Shown here piece after piece: positions 23,843 to 32,884 of a stretch of DNA of 64,000 nt. Source of the stretch: UMGS1279 sp045540715. GTDB lineage: Bacteria; Bacillota; Clostridia; Oscillospirales; Acutalibacteraceae. The stretch lies in contig JAZQHT010000004.1 in assembly GCA_045540715.1 (NCBI GenBank), positions 1-64,000 on the forward strand. The letters are read 5' to 3'. Numbering within the stretch: position 1 is the first letter of the stretch; each line of letters begins with the position of its first letter. The position numbers were made by a program, and so were the translations under genes. The notes beneath the pieces were generated by a model. That model was not told the DNA's origin. It saw only the letters and a program-made list of their open reading frames with translations, and did no database searches.

Positions 23843-26098
23843 TTACTTATATTTATATAAAATTTTGAGATCATTTTCATAGGATAAATCTATAGAATCT
23901 AAAGCCTTATCGCGGTTATTAATCATTTCTTCTATAATAACGTCTTCTACAGATTTTCTTATATTGTTTTTAAGATCTCTTGCTCCACGTTTAATAGAAT
24001 TACAGTTATTTGCAAAGTATTCGCAGACATTCTTTTTATATTTAAAAGTAATGTTTTTTTCTTTTAAAGACGCTGCGAGTTCATCTAAAGACAATTTTGC
24101 AATTTCTATAAGTGCTTCATTTGAAAGATAAGAAAATACTATTGTTTCATCTACCCTAGCTAAAAATTCAGGTCTTAAAAATTCTTCAAGAGCTTTAATG
24201 GATTTTTCACCATAAGCAGCATTGGCAGATTTTCCAAAACCAAGTAATGAATCTGTCTTTTCGCTTCCAGCATTAGAAGTCATAATAATAATCGTATTTT
24301 CAAAGTTCACTACCCTACCTTGCGAATCGGTAGCGCGACCATCATCTAAAACTTGTAATAAAAGATTTAAAACGTCGGGATGAGCTTTTTCAATTTCATC
24401 AAATAGTATTACCGAATATGGTTTCCTTCTAACCTTTTCTGTTAGCTGACCGGCCTCTTCAAAACCAACGTAACCGGGAGGCGAACCAATTAGACGAGAA
24501 ACTGAATGTTTTTCCATAAATTCAGACATATCAAACCTTAAAAGGCTATCAGGAGTATTAAATAAATATTCAGCTAAAGCCTTCGCTAGTTCTGTTTTGC
24601 CAACACCGGTAGGACCTACAAAAATAAAAGATGCAGGGCTTTTAGAATTATTAATTTTCACCCTAGAGCGCTTAACAGCAAGAGAAACCTTGTTCAAGGC
24701 ATCATCTTGTCCTTTTACCCTTTTATTTAATTCATCTTTTAAGCCATTGAGTTTTTCAAGATCACTCTCTTTAATTTTGGAAGCCGGAATTCCAGTCCAA
24801 AGTTCAATAACTTGTGCTAAATCATCTTCTGTAACAATGTTATTAGCGGCACTTGCAGATAGCGACTCAATAATTTCATTATTAACCGCAAGTTCTGAAC
24901 GAACTCGAGCTAATTCTTCATAATTGGGATTGTCAACTTCGCTTTTTAATTGCTCTTCAAGTTGTAAAAGTTCTGCAACTTTTTTATTAGCTACGTATAA
25001 TTTATCAATACTATTGTTCTTTAAACTACAGCAAGCAGAAGCTTCGTCAATTAAATCTATAGCTTTATCCGGCAAAAATCTATCAGTTATATATCTTTCA
25101 GAAAGTAAAACAGCTTTTCTGGCAATTTCCTCAGATATTTTAACATTATGATAACCTTCGTAATAGGTTTTAACAGCATTAATCATTGAAATGGAATTTT
25201 CAATGGAAGGTTCATCAATAATTACTGGTTGAAAACGGCGTTCCAATGCAGCATCTTTTTCAATATACTGACGATACTCTTTTAATGTTGTGGCACCAAT
25301 AACGTGAATTTCCCCACGAGAAAGTGCTGGTTTTAAAATATTGCTTGCGTTCATAGCACCGTCAGAATTACCTGCACCAACTATATTATGAAGTTCATCG
25401 ATAAATAGAATTATATTGCCTGCGGTCTTAATTTCTTCTAATAATCCTTTTACACGGCTTTCAAATTGGCCTCTAAATTGAGTTCCCGCAACAAGACCTG
25501 TTAAATCTAATAAATAAATTTCTTTATCTAAAAGTCTTGCAGGTGCATTGCCGCTAGCAATTTTTAAAGCGAGACCTTCTGCAATTGCAGTTTTACCAAC
25601 GCCGGGTTCACCAATTAAACATGGATTGTTTTTAGTTCTCCTAGACAATATTTGAATTGTTCTATAAAGTTCATCATCACGACCAACAATTGCATCAATT
25701 TTTCCTTCTTTTGCTTTTTGCGAAAGGTTGATACAATAATTATTTAAAAATTTTCTTTTATTCTTTTTAGGCTTGGAATCATCATTTTTATCTTTCTTGT
25801 CTTCTTCTGCAGAACCAAAAATATTATTTAAAAATGGAAAAGATGGTGCGCCACCATTAAGATCATCGTCCATTTCATCTTCTTCGCCCATATTCATCAT
25901 TTCCATCATCTGTTCGCTAATACCCGCTATATCTTCATCAGAAATATTCATTTTTTTTAGTATATCGTCAACAGGCTTTAAGCCCATTTCTTTGGCGCAT
26001 ACAAGACATAGACCTGTGGGTTCGCCACTTTTTTGTTGTGGGTCGGACACGAAAACGACAGCGGGTCTTTTACCGCATTTAGAGCACAGTTTAAGCAT
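23843..26098 (-). CDS. ClpE-like AAA+ unfoldase (Clp ATPase with N-terminal zinc finger)
   Basis: A 751-residue class I Clp/Hsp100 ATPase. The N-terminus is a Cys4 zinc finger (C5/C8, C31/C34) as in ClpE, followed by an acidic, Met-rich linker (about 55-110). No ClpN repeat pair is seen. AAA-1 starts with GEPGVGKT and AAA-2 with VGPTGVGKT; in between is a short coiled middle region (KKVAELLQLEEQLKSEV), and after AAA-2 the D2-small domain. It presumably unfolds substrates for ClpP. Its ATG overlaps the pgsA stop by one base. No ctsR, mcsA or mcsB is adjacent. The ClpE assignment rests on the zinc finger and length. Confidence 0.88.
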   Translation of the reverse strand: MLKLCSKCGKRPAVVFVSDPQQKSGEPTGLCLVCAKEMGLKPVDDILKKMNISDEDIAGISEQMMEMMNMGEEDEMDDDLNGGAPSFPFLNNIFGSAEEDKKDKNDDSKPKKNKRKFLNNYCINLSQKAKEGKIDAIVGRDDELYRTIQILSRRTKNNPCLIGEPGVGKTAIAEGLALKIASGNAPARLLDKEIYLLDLTGLVAGTQFRGQFESRVKGLLEEIKTAGNIILFIDELHNIVGAGNSDGAMNASNILKPALSRGEIHVIGATTLKEYRQYIEKDAALERRFQPVIIDEPSIENSISMINAVKTYYEGYHNVKISEEIARKAVLLSERYITDRFLPDKAIDLIDEASACCSLKNNSIDKLYVANKKVAELLQLEEQLKSEVDNPNYEELARVRSELAVNNEIIESLSASAANNIVTEDDLAQVIELWTGIPASKIKESDLEKLNGLKDELNKRVKGQDDALNKVSLAVKRSRVKINNSKSPASFIFVGPTGVGKTELAKALAEYLFNTPDSLLRFDMSEFMEKHSVSRLIGSPPGYVGFEEAGQLTEKVRRKPYSVILFDEIEKAHPDVLNLLLQVLDDGRATDSQGRVVNFENTIIIMTSNAGSEKTDSLLGFGKSANAAYGEKSIKALEEFLRPEFLARVDETIVFSYLSNEALIEIAKLSLDELAASLKEKNITFKYKKNVCEYFANNCNSIKRGARDLKNNIRKSVEDVIIEEMINNRDKALDSIDLSYENDLKILYKYK

Positions 26099-26670
26099 TA
26101 TTTTTTCTCCTCTTGATTCTTTTCGTATGGAATAAAGAAGGTTTTAAAATATCCACACATAGAAACGATTAAAAATATTGTAGCAATAACGGCTGCAACA
26201 GAAATAATGATATCACTAATAAAGGAAAGTCCACATTTAGAAAGAACCATTAATAGAATTGTTGAATATACGCAAACAGTTGCTACTTTTCCCCACCACT
26301 TTGCAGAAATGGCATTAGCACCACCTGAAAGCATATAAATTGCTAAAATTAAAGTTGCAAGTTCTTTAACAAATAAAACTATTAGCAACGTCCAAATTGC
26401 CCACATATCTAAAAAGTCAATAAGTAACATTAGTACTACAGCTACTTGAGTAAGCTTATCGGCAATTGGATCCAAGACCTTGCCAAAGTCAGATACTTGG
26501 TTAAAGTGTCTTGCAATAAAGCCATCTACAACATCAGTAAAGCCAGATGCTAAGATAAGTAAAAAAGCACCGACGTAATCGTTATTAAAATAAGCCATAA
26601 TTATAAATGGAATTAGGCCAATTCTTACAAACGACAAAATGTTTGGAATAGTAAATAAATTTTTGAACAT
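26098..26670 (-). CDS. pgsA: CDP-diacylglycerol--glycerol-3-phosphate 3-phosphatidyltransferase
   Basis: A 190-residue integral membrane enzyme that makes phosphatidylglycerol phosphate. The CDP-alcohol phosphotransferase motif is complete: DVVDGFIARHFNQVSDFGK, continuing VLDPIADK. It has about five hydrophobic helices. It is in the long minus-strand run between cvpA (23 bases upstream) and the clp gene (one-base overlap). Confidence 0.95.
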   Translation of the reverse strand: MFKNLFTIPNILSFVRIGLIPFIIMAYFNNDYVGAFLLILASGFTDVVDGFIARHFNQVSDFGKVLDPIADKLTQVAVVLMLLIDFLDMWAIWTLLIVLFVKELATLILAIYMLSGGANAISAKWWGKVATVCVYSTILLMVLSKCGLSFISDIIISVAAVIATIFLIVSMCGYFKTFFIPYEKNQEEKK

Positions 26671-26693
26671 CCTTATAACTTCCCTTTAGTTAA

Positions 26694-27389
26694 TTATTTT
26701 AACGGACTAAAAGCCGATAAAAATTTGAATAAATACGTTGATTCTATATTATCCACAGTAAAAATTAAAAAACCGTTTTTTGTAAAAGAAATTAACATTG
26801 TTATTGCTATACAAATTGCTGCCGCAACTACTGTTCCTTTAACAAGACCAAAAACCGCGCCCAGCGTTTTATTTAAACCACCAATTATTGGAATATTAAA
26901 TATTCTATTAACGACACGTGCGAGCCATCTAACAATAATTGATAATACTAAAAACAAAATTATAAACACTATAAGTTTAACCACGTTTACAACAATAGGT
27001 TTTGCAGCATAATCAATCAAAATTTCTGCATAATTTGTGTTATTTTCTTTAGCTTTAATCTCTGTTTCTAAACCTTCTGCAGAAATGCCATAATTCTCAG
27101 CCGAGTTTATAAATAATTCGGGCAAAGTGTTAAACATTTTATTATAATCAAGTTCTGGATTTTCAATCGTTAAAAGGTCAATTTTTTGATCTATCTGCGT
27201 TAAGAGTGGTTGTTTGACAAAACTATCATACACAAAATTTGCAGATAGAGTACTTAGTAGCATCGATATATGTAATGCTAGAAAAAAGCCAACAAGCTCA
27301 ATTACAGTACGAACAAAGCCACGTTTAGCAGAAGTATAAACGAAAAACGCAATTATTGCAACAATTATTAAGTCCAATAAAATGCTCAT
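26694..27389 (-). CDS. CvpA-family membrane protein
   Basis: A 231-residue protein with four predicted membrane segments. The N-terminal ILLDLIIVAIIAFFVYTSAKRG and RTVIELVGFF, and the C-terminal VVRWLARVVNRIFNIPIIG-like text, are typical of CvpA (colicin V production) proteins, whose true role in Gram-positives is unclear. A long loop of about 80 residues rich in acidic residues lies between helices 2 and 3. Located between the DUF5711 gene (10-nt gap) and pgsA. Confidence 0.82.
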   Translation of the reverse strand: MSILLDLIIVAIIAFFVYTSAKRGFVRTVIELVGFFLALHISMLLSTLSANFVYDSFVKQPLLTQIDQKIDLLTIENPELDYNKMFNTLPELFINSAENYGISAEGLETEIKAKENNTNYAEILIDYAAKPIVVNVVKLIVFIILFLVLSIIVRWLARVVNRIFNIPIIGGLNKTLGAVFGLVKGTVVAAAICIAITMLISFTKNGFLIFTVDNIESTYLFKFLSAFSPLK

Positions 27390-27399
27390 TATCTTTCTC

Positions 27400-28749
27400 C
27401 TAATTTAATTTAAATACACCCGTATCATTATAAGTGTATATTTTGCCGTTTTTAGAAACATTTAAAGAATGAGATAAATTGTCAAGTTCGTAAAATTCAA
27501 CAACCTCATTTTTAGAGTTTATAACAGAAACTTTTTTATTTGATAAAATATATATTAAATTATTATGAACATCTATGTCAGTAATAACACCATTATAATC
27601 AATTGAAAATTTTTCTTCATGTTTTTTGCTAACGGTAATAGTATATGAATTTGTAATAATACCTTTTTGACAAACTAAAACACTTTGATTCTTTTCGTTA
27701 ATCTTATAAAAGAATAATTGATTATTCGAGATATCTTTAGAATTTACTTCTCCCTTTTTCCAATCGTAATATACAACCTTATTAGATAAAATAGCTACAA
27801 AACCGTTTGAATAGGTTTCAAGTTTTAAAACAACACCATCTAATTCATATTTAAATAATGGTGTTGCAGAATCAAATTTTAAAATCGATACACTTGATTT
27901 AATATAGCCACTTGACGCTGAAACAGTAACAGTTGCTAGTCTCTTGCCGTTATCCGATAAAGCAAGGTTAGAAACTGGGGCATTAGCTGAAAACCAACTA
28001 TATATCACTTTCCCTTTTTTATTAAAAACGTCAACTCTAGATTCATATCCTGTTGATTTTGTTACTAACGCAAAGTTACCATTTCTACAAATTGTACCTA
28101 ATAAAATTTCGTTATCCAATTCACCGCTTAATACTTTAGAATTATAATTTGTTACTAAATATTTTTTATTTTTATAATTATAAACCAAACTTCTTGCATC
28201 AGAAACAACAGCAGAAGGATTTTCATATCCATGTTGAATTGATAAAATTTCGCAACCGTTTTTATTGGTACCTATAAAGTTAGTATCTGTTAACGAAAAA
28301 ACAACGTCGTTAGAAGTATTAGTATAAAGTATTTTACCGCCTTCTGGATGTACAGGATAGCCCTGACCGCCTTTTATGGAAGCAAATAAATTATTCATAT
28401 ATTCCGGCAAACCGGTAGGAGTTGCAACAATTAAAACTACTAAAGTTATTATTAATACAAAACAAACTATAAACGCTATTAATCTTTTTTTATGAAAAAA
28501 TCTCTTACCGCCCTTTAAAAGTTTTAAATTATAAAATTTAGCAGCGATATTATCTTTAAAATTAAAAGAATTTTCAGAAGATTCTTTAACTTTTTTAGGA
28601 GGATTCATTTTAATTACTTCAGTGCTTGTCTTTTTCTTCTTTGCTTTAGGCAAACTTTTTTGTTTATCATTTTTAGAAGAAAAAACAATATTGTCAAACT
28701 TGGGCTTTTTAGCACTATTTCTTTTAATCTTTTTACGTATGTTTGCCAA
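27400..28749 (-). CDS. DUF5711-like membrane-anchored beta-propeller protein
   Basis: A 449-residue protein. A strongly basic cytoplasmic N-terminus (RKKIKRNSAKKPK, residues about 4-85) precedes one membrane helix (FIVCFVLIITLVVLIVATP), then a long extracytoplasmic domain with repeated short beta-blade-like segments (ALSDNGKRLATVTV, GFVAILSNKVVYYDW, NLIYILSNKKVSVIN). This matches the DUF5711 layout common in Clostridia. No enzymatic motif is visible. It lies between truA and cvpA, so a cell-envelope role is possible. Confidence 0.7.
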   Translation of the reverse strand: MANIRKKIKRNSAKKPKFDNIVFSSKNDKQKSLPKAKKKKTSTEVIKMNPPKKVKESSENSFNFKDNIAAKFYNLKLLKGGKRFFHKKRLIAFIVCFVLIITLVVLIVATPTGLPEYMNNLFASIKGGQGYPVHPEGGKILYTNTSNDVVFSLTDTNFIGTNKNGCEILSIQHGYENPSAVVSDARSLVYNYKNKKYLVTNYNSKVLSGELDNEILLGTICRNGNFALVTKSTGYESRVDVFNKKGKVIYSWFSANAPVSNLALSDNGKRLATVTVSASSGYIKSSVSILKFDSATPLFKYELDGVVLKLETYSNGFVAILSNKVVYYDWKKGEVNSKDISNNQLFFYKINEKNQSVLVCQKGIITNSYTITVSKKHEEKFSIDYNGVITDIDVHNNLIYILSNKKVSVINSKNEVVEFYELDNLSHSLNVSKNGKIYTYNDTGVFKLN

Positions 28750-28761
28750 AGCTATACCTCC

Positions 28762-29493
28762 TTAATACTTAGTATCGTGTAAATATAAACCATGTGCAGG
28801 TAGCGTAGGTCCTGCATTTTCTCTTGAACGAGATTCTATAATTTTTAGTGCTTCAGATTCGTCTATTTTGCCTTCATTTACTGCTAAAAACGTACCAGAT
28901 AAAATTCTTACCATATTGTATAAAAAGCCGTCAGCAGTAAATGTGAAAGTAATAATGCCATCTTCTATGCTGGCTTTTGCTTCTTTTAACGTTCTAACCT
29001 TATCATCAACCGATGAATTAGCCGCACAAAAGCAAGAAAAATCGTGCGTACCTAAAAGATTTTTAGCAAACCTATTAATTTTCTCAATGTCAATAGGTTT
29101 ATAGTACCTATAAGCACGATTATGCAAAAATGGATTGCGTTCACCAACATAGATTTTATATTTATATGTTTTTTCTTTACAAGAGTATCTTGCATGAAAA
29201 TCATCACTTACGTCAACACAAGAAATTGCTGAAATATCTTCAGGTAAATAAACGTTAAGTGCACGAACAATACTGTTATTATCTAATCCTTTAATATCAT
29301 CAAAATGTAAACAGTATTTGATAGCGTGCACACCCGAATCTGTACGGCTACAACCCGAAACATTAATATTGGTTTCATAAAGCTTAGCAAAAGCATCGCA
29401 AACGCATTTTTGAACAGTTAATCCGTTTGTTTGCACTTGCCAACCACAATAATTGGTACCAATAAATGAAATTGTGAGTAATTTTCGAGACAT
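28762..29493 (-). CDS. truA: tRNA pseudouridine synthase A
   Basis: A 243-residue enzyme that makes pseudouridine at tRNA positions 38-40. The catalytic Asp is in SGCSRTDSGVHA, and SYKCKEKTYKYKI-like and GTHDFSCFCAA regions are present. It follows ecfT by 8 bases, the conserved ecfA1-ecfA2-ecfT-truA order of Bacillota. Confidence 0.96.
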   Translation of the reverse strand: MSRKLLTISFIGTNYCGWQVQTNGLTVQKCVCDAFAKLYETNINVSGCSRTDSGVHAIKYCLHFDDIKGLDNNSIVRALNVYLPEDISAISCVDVSDDFHARYSCKEKTYKYKIYVGERNPFLHNRAYRYYKPIDIEKINRFAKNLLGTHDFSCFCAANSSVDDKVRTLKEAKASIEDGIITFTFTADGFLYNMVRILSGTFLAVNEGKIDESEALKIIESRSRENAGPTLPAHGLYLHDTKY

Positions 29494-29501
29494 TTTCTCA
29501 C

Positions 29502-30311
29502 CTAAAATAAGAAATTTAATAAAATAACAATGCTTAATCCTAAAAGTGAAATAAATAATGAAAAATAATCTGCTTTTGCAAATTTTAGTTTTTTCATCCT
29601 AATTCTGCCTTCTCCACCATTGTAACAACGGCTTTCCATAGCTTCTGCTAATTCATAAGCACGACGAATAGCCGATATTAAAAGAGGAATCAAAATTGGC
29701 ATCAATGCTTTGGCTTTTTTAATTAGTCCTCCACTTTCTAAAGAAGCGCCACGAGCTTTTTGCGAAGACATAATTTTATCCGTTTCTTCAATAAGTGTTG
29801 GTATGAACCTTAAAGCAATTGTCATCATCATAGCTAAACTATGAGTAACAGATGAAAGGCCAATATATTTTAATGGTGAAAGAACACTTTCAATTGCATC
29901 GGTAAGTTCTGTAGGTGTTGTTGTGTAACTTAAAACAGAACTTGAAAGCACTAAAATGAAAATTCTTAGCGACATAAATGCCGCTTTTATTAAGCCTTGA
30001 TCATAAATTTGTATAATTCCGTAGCCAAATAATAAGTTGCCATCGGTTACGTATAAAGCATTTAAAATTGAGGTTAAAATAATTACGGGTAAAATTACCT
30101 TAAAGTTTTTTAAATAAACCTTTATTGGCACTTTAGAAATTATTACAACCGCAAATATAAGAATAGTAATGTATGCTAAAGAAAAATAATTAAATGCTAA
30201 AAATACAAAAACTATATAAGCAACTAAAAGCAAAAGTTTTAAGCGTGGGTCAAGTTTATGAATTATTGAGTTTTCTGGGTAATATTGTCCAAAAGAAAAG
30301 TCTTTAATCAT
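29502..30311 (-). CDS. ecfT: ECF transporter transmembrane subunit EcfT
   Basis: A 269-residue transmembrane coupling protein of a group II energy-coupling-factor vitamin transporter. It has several hydrophobic helices and the signature coupling helix with the Ala-Arg-Gly motif (SSQKARGASLE), with a second Arg motif region near ESRCYNGGEGR. It starts inside the ecfA2 gene (8-bp overlap). It serves multiple substrate-specific S subunits, none of which is in the window. Confidence 0.95.
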   Translation of the reverse strand: MIKDFSFGQYYPENSIIHKLDPRLKLLLLVAYIVFVFLAFNYFSLAYITILIFAVVIISKVPIKVYLKNFKVILPVIILTSILNALYVTDGNLLFGYGIIQIYDQGLIKAAFMSLRIFILVLSSSVLSYTTTPTELTDAIESVLSPLKYIGLSSVTHSLAMMMTIALRFIPTLIEETDKIMSSQKARGASLESGGLIKKAKALMPILIPLLISAIRRAYELAEAMESRCYNGGEGRIRMKKLKFAKADYFSLFISLLGLSIVILLNFLF

Positions 30312-31170
30312 TATTATTTCCTCCTTTTAAAGAAGAAATAATAATATTAATTGCATCATCAACAGTATATACGTTAGAATTGGAAACCAATCCCCTATTT
30401 TTTAACTCAATAAATATTCTGGTTATAAGCGGAACGTCAAGACCCATTTTAATTAGTTCATCAGCATTAGCAAATACTTTATCAAGCTGATCGAAATATG
30501 CAACTTCACCATTATTTAGCACAAGTAATTTATCGGCTATTTTAGCCATATCTTCCATACTGTGCGAAACCATAATAACGGCAGCATTTTCTTTTTCTTT
30601 ATATTCAATTATTGTTTTAATTAAATTATCGCGGCCTTCGGGGTCTAAACCGGCAGTAGGCTCGTCTAAAACTAAAACTTTTGGCTTCATAGCTAAAATG
30701 CCTGCGATAGCAACTCTGCGCTTTTCTCCACCAGATAAATCAAAAGGAGATTTACTTAAATGCGCTTCAGTTAAACCTAAAGAAAATGCGGCTTCTTTTA
30801 CTCGAGCATCAATTTCTTCAGCCGTTAAATTCATATTTGTTGGTCCAAAAGCAATATCTTTATAAACGGTCTCTTCGAATAATTGGTATTCGGGATATTG
30901 AAATACTAAACCAACGTTAAAACGGAATTTATATATTTCTTTGGGGTTGTTCCATATGTTTATGCCATCGTATAAAACTTCACCACTTGCGGGTTTTAAT
31001 AAACCATTAAGCATTTGCATTAATGTTGATTTACCGCTACCGGTGTGACCAATAACGCCAATGATTTCGCCCAAGTTAGCAGAAAAGTTTATATCTTTAA
31101 TTGCTGCTTTAGAAATTGCACTGTCTTTTGCATAAGTGAAACTTAAATTTTTAACTTCTATAATACTCAA
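30304..31170 (-). CDS. ecfA2: ECF transporter ATPase EcfA2
   Basis: A 288-residue ABC ATPase with Walker A GHTGSGKST, Q-loop FQYPEYQLFEETV, signature LSGGEKRRVAIAG and Walker B VLVLDEPTAGLD, followed by the ECF-type C-terminal domain. The ELFEE-like Q-loop extension is typical of the EcfA2 (EcfA') subunit. It overlaps ecfA1 upstream by 4 bases and ecfT downstream by 8 bases. Confidence 0.95.
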   Translation of the reverse strand: MSIIEVKNLSFTYAKDSAISKAAIKDINFSANLGEIIGVIGHTGSGKSTLMQMLNGLLKPASGEVLYDGINIWNNPKEIYKFRFNVGLVFQYPEYQLFEETVYKDIAFGPTNMNLTAEEIDARVKEAAFSLGLTEAHLSKSPFDLSGGEKRRVAIAGILAMKPKVLVLDEPTAGLDPEGRDNLIKTIIEYKEKENAAVIMVSHSMEDMAKIADKLLVLNNGEVAYFDQLDKVFANADELIKMGLDVPLITRIFIELKNRGLVSNSNVYTVDDAINIIISSLKGGNNND

Positions 31171-32033
31171 AGTGGTGTGCCCCCTTTAAGTATATTTGCT
31201 AGAATATCGACCGTTTTAGAAATAGATACAGCTTTAGTTTCTAAATCAACACCATTATTTTTAAGTTTTAAAAGTAGTTCTGAAGATTGTGGTAAACTTA
31301 AGCCCGCTTGTTTAAGTAACGGCAGATTAGAAAAAACATTTTCAGGCGTATCTAATGCAATAATGTTACCAGCATCCATAACAGCAACTCTATCACATTG
31401 TTCTATTTCTTCCATATTGTGAGTAATTAAAATTACTGTGATATTTTTTTCTTTATTTAGTTTAATAATTGTATCAATAACTTCTTTTCTGCCTTTTGGA
31501 TCTAACATAGCGGTAGCTTCGTCAAAAACAATGCAAGTAGGCTCCATAGCAAGAACGCCTGCTATTGCAACACGTTGTTTTTGCCCACCAGAGAGTCTAA
31601 ATGGTGGAAAATCTTTATATTCATACATATTTACGGTTTTTAGGGCGTTATCAACCCTTCTTCGAGTTTCTTCTGATGAAAAGCCAAGGTTTTCAGGACC
31701 AAAAGCAACGTCTTCCTCAACAATCGAAGCAACAATTTGATTATCGGGGTTTTGAAATACCATAGCAACAGTCTTTTTAACTAAAATATCGTTCTTTTCA
31801 TCTTTAGTATCTAATCCATTTACTAAAACCGAACCGCTATCAGGTTTTAATAAACCGTTTAGCATTTTAGCTAAGGTAGATTTACCGCTACCATTGTGTC
31901 CTAAAAACGCGATAAATTCACCCTTATTAATTGTAAGAGTGATATTATCTAAAGTAGGCTCCTCATTATTAGATTCGCCACTATATTTAAAAGACAGGTT
32001 TTTAATTTCTATAATTTTTTCCAATGGTCTCAC
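31167..32033 (-). CDS. ecfA1: ECF transporter ATPase EcfA1
   Basis: About 288 residues. Walker A GHNGSGKST, Q-loop FQNPDNQIVASIVEED, signature LSGGQKQRVAIAG, Walker B CIVFDEATAMLD. The QNPDNQ form is typical of EcfA1. I prefer GTG at 32033, which overlaps the methyltransferase stop as GTGA and has GGAAAAA upstream. A TTG at 32024 gives (M)EKIIEIKN and is an alternative. The frame runs open further upstream into the methyltransferase gene without a good ribosome binding site. Confidence 0.93.
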   Translation of the reverse strand: MRPLEKIIEIKNLSFKYSGESNNEEPTLDNITLTINKGEFIAFLGHNGSGKSTLAKMLNGLLKPDSGSVLVNGLDTKDEKNDILVKKTVAMVFQNPDNQIVASIVEEDVAFGPENLGFSSEETRRRVDNALKTVNMYEYKDFPPFRLSGGQKQRVAIAGVLAMEPTCIVFDEATAMLDPKGRKEVIDTIIKLNKEKNITVILITHNMEEIEQCDRVAVMDAGNIIALDTPENVFSNLPLLKQAGLSLPQSSELLLKLKNNGVDLETKAVSISKTVDILANILKGGTPL

Positions 32034-32884
32034 TTTTTCCAAATAGTAGTATTGCCGCAAGGTAAAATAATATCTCTGCAAGTAGTTTTAAGTCCAATTT
32101 CATCAGTAGAAATCGTTCCAATGTTTTTACCTTTTAAAACATATTCTTTTACCATATAATTTAAAATTGTTGGCGAAAGACCTGCTGTATATGTATTAAG
32201 TAAAAAATAGCTTGCCTTTTCGCTTAAAAGTTCACCCGAAAGTGTTAAAAGTTCAGAAAGTTTATCTTCAATTTTAAAGACTTCTCCACCGGGACCACGT
32301 CCATAAGACGGTGGGTCCATAATAATAGCATCATATTTATTGCCGCGACGAATTTCACGTTTTAAAAACTTAATGCAATCATCAACTAACCAACGCACAC
32401 TTTTATCAGCAAGTTTACTGGATGCAGCATTTTCTTTTGCCCATAATGTCATACCTTTAGATGCATCTACGTGTGTAACACAAGCACCTGCGCTTAAAGC
32501 TGCAACAGTAGCTCCACCTGTATATGCAAATAGGTTTAAAACTTTCATATCATTTTTTGTATTTTCTTTAATAAAATCCCAGTTAACCGACTGTTCCGGA
32601 AAAAGACCTGTGTGTTTAAAACCCATAGGCTTTAAATTAAAGGTTAAATCTTTATAACTAATACTCCAAACTTCAGGCACCTTCTTAAGCATTTCCCAAT
32701 ATCCACCGCCTGAATTACTACGGTGGTAAATAGCATGAGCTTTATGCCAAAGAGGGCTTTTGGGGTTATCCCAAATTGCTTGAGGCTCAGGGCGAATTAA
32801 AATAATATCGCCCCAGCGTTCAAGTTTTTTACCATTTGCTGCATCAATTAATTCATAGTCTTTAAAATCTTTTGAATATCTCAT
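32030..32884 (-). CDS. SAM-dependent methyltransferase (RlmI/COG1092-like, no PUA domain)
   Basis: A 284-residue class I methyltransferase. The SAM-binding motif is VLNLFAYTGGATVAALSAGA, the acidic motif II is THVDASKGMTLWAKEN, and the catalytic NPPY-like motif reads IMDPPSYGRG. It resembles the catalytic half of rRNA cytosine methyltransferases such as RlmI but lacks their N-terminal PUA domain. It is positioned between glmM and ecfA1 with 0-4 base contacts. The target (probably 23S rRNA) is an inference. Confidence 0.8.
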   Translation of the reverse strand: MRYSKDFKDYELIDAANGKKLERWGDIILIRPEPQAIWDNPKSPLWHKAHAIYHRSNSGGGYWEMLKKVPEVWSISYKDLTFNLKPMGFKHTGLFPEQSVNWDFIKENTKNDMKVLNLFAYTGGATVAALSAGACVTHVDASKGMTLWAKENAASSKLADKSVRWLVDDCIKFLKREIRRGNKYDAIIMDPPSYGRGPGGEVFKIEDKLSELLTLSGELLSEKASYFLLNTYTAGLSPTILNYMVKEYVLKGKNIGTISTDEIGLKTTCRDIILPCGNTTIWKK

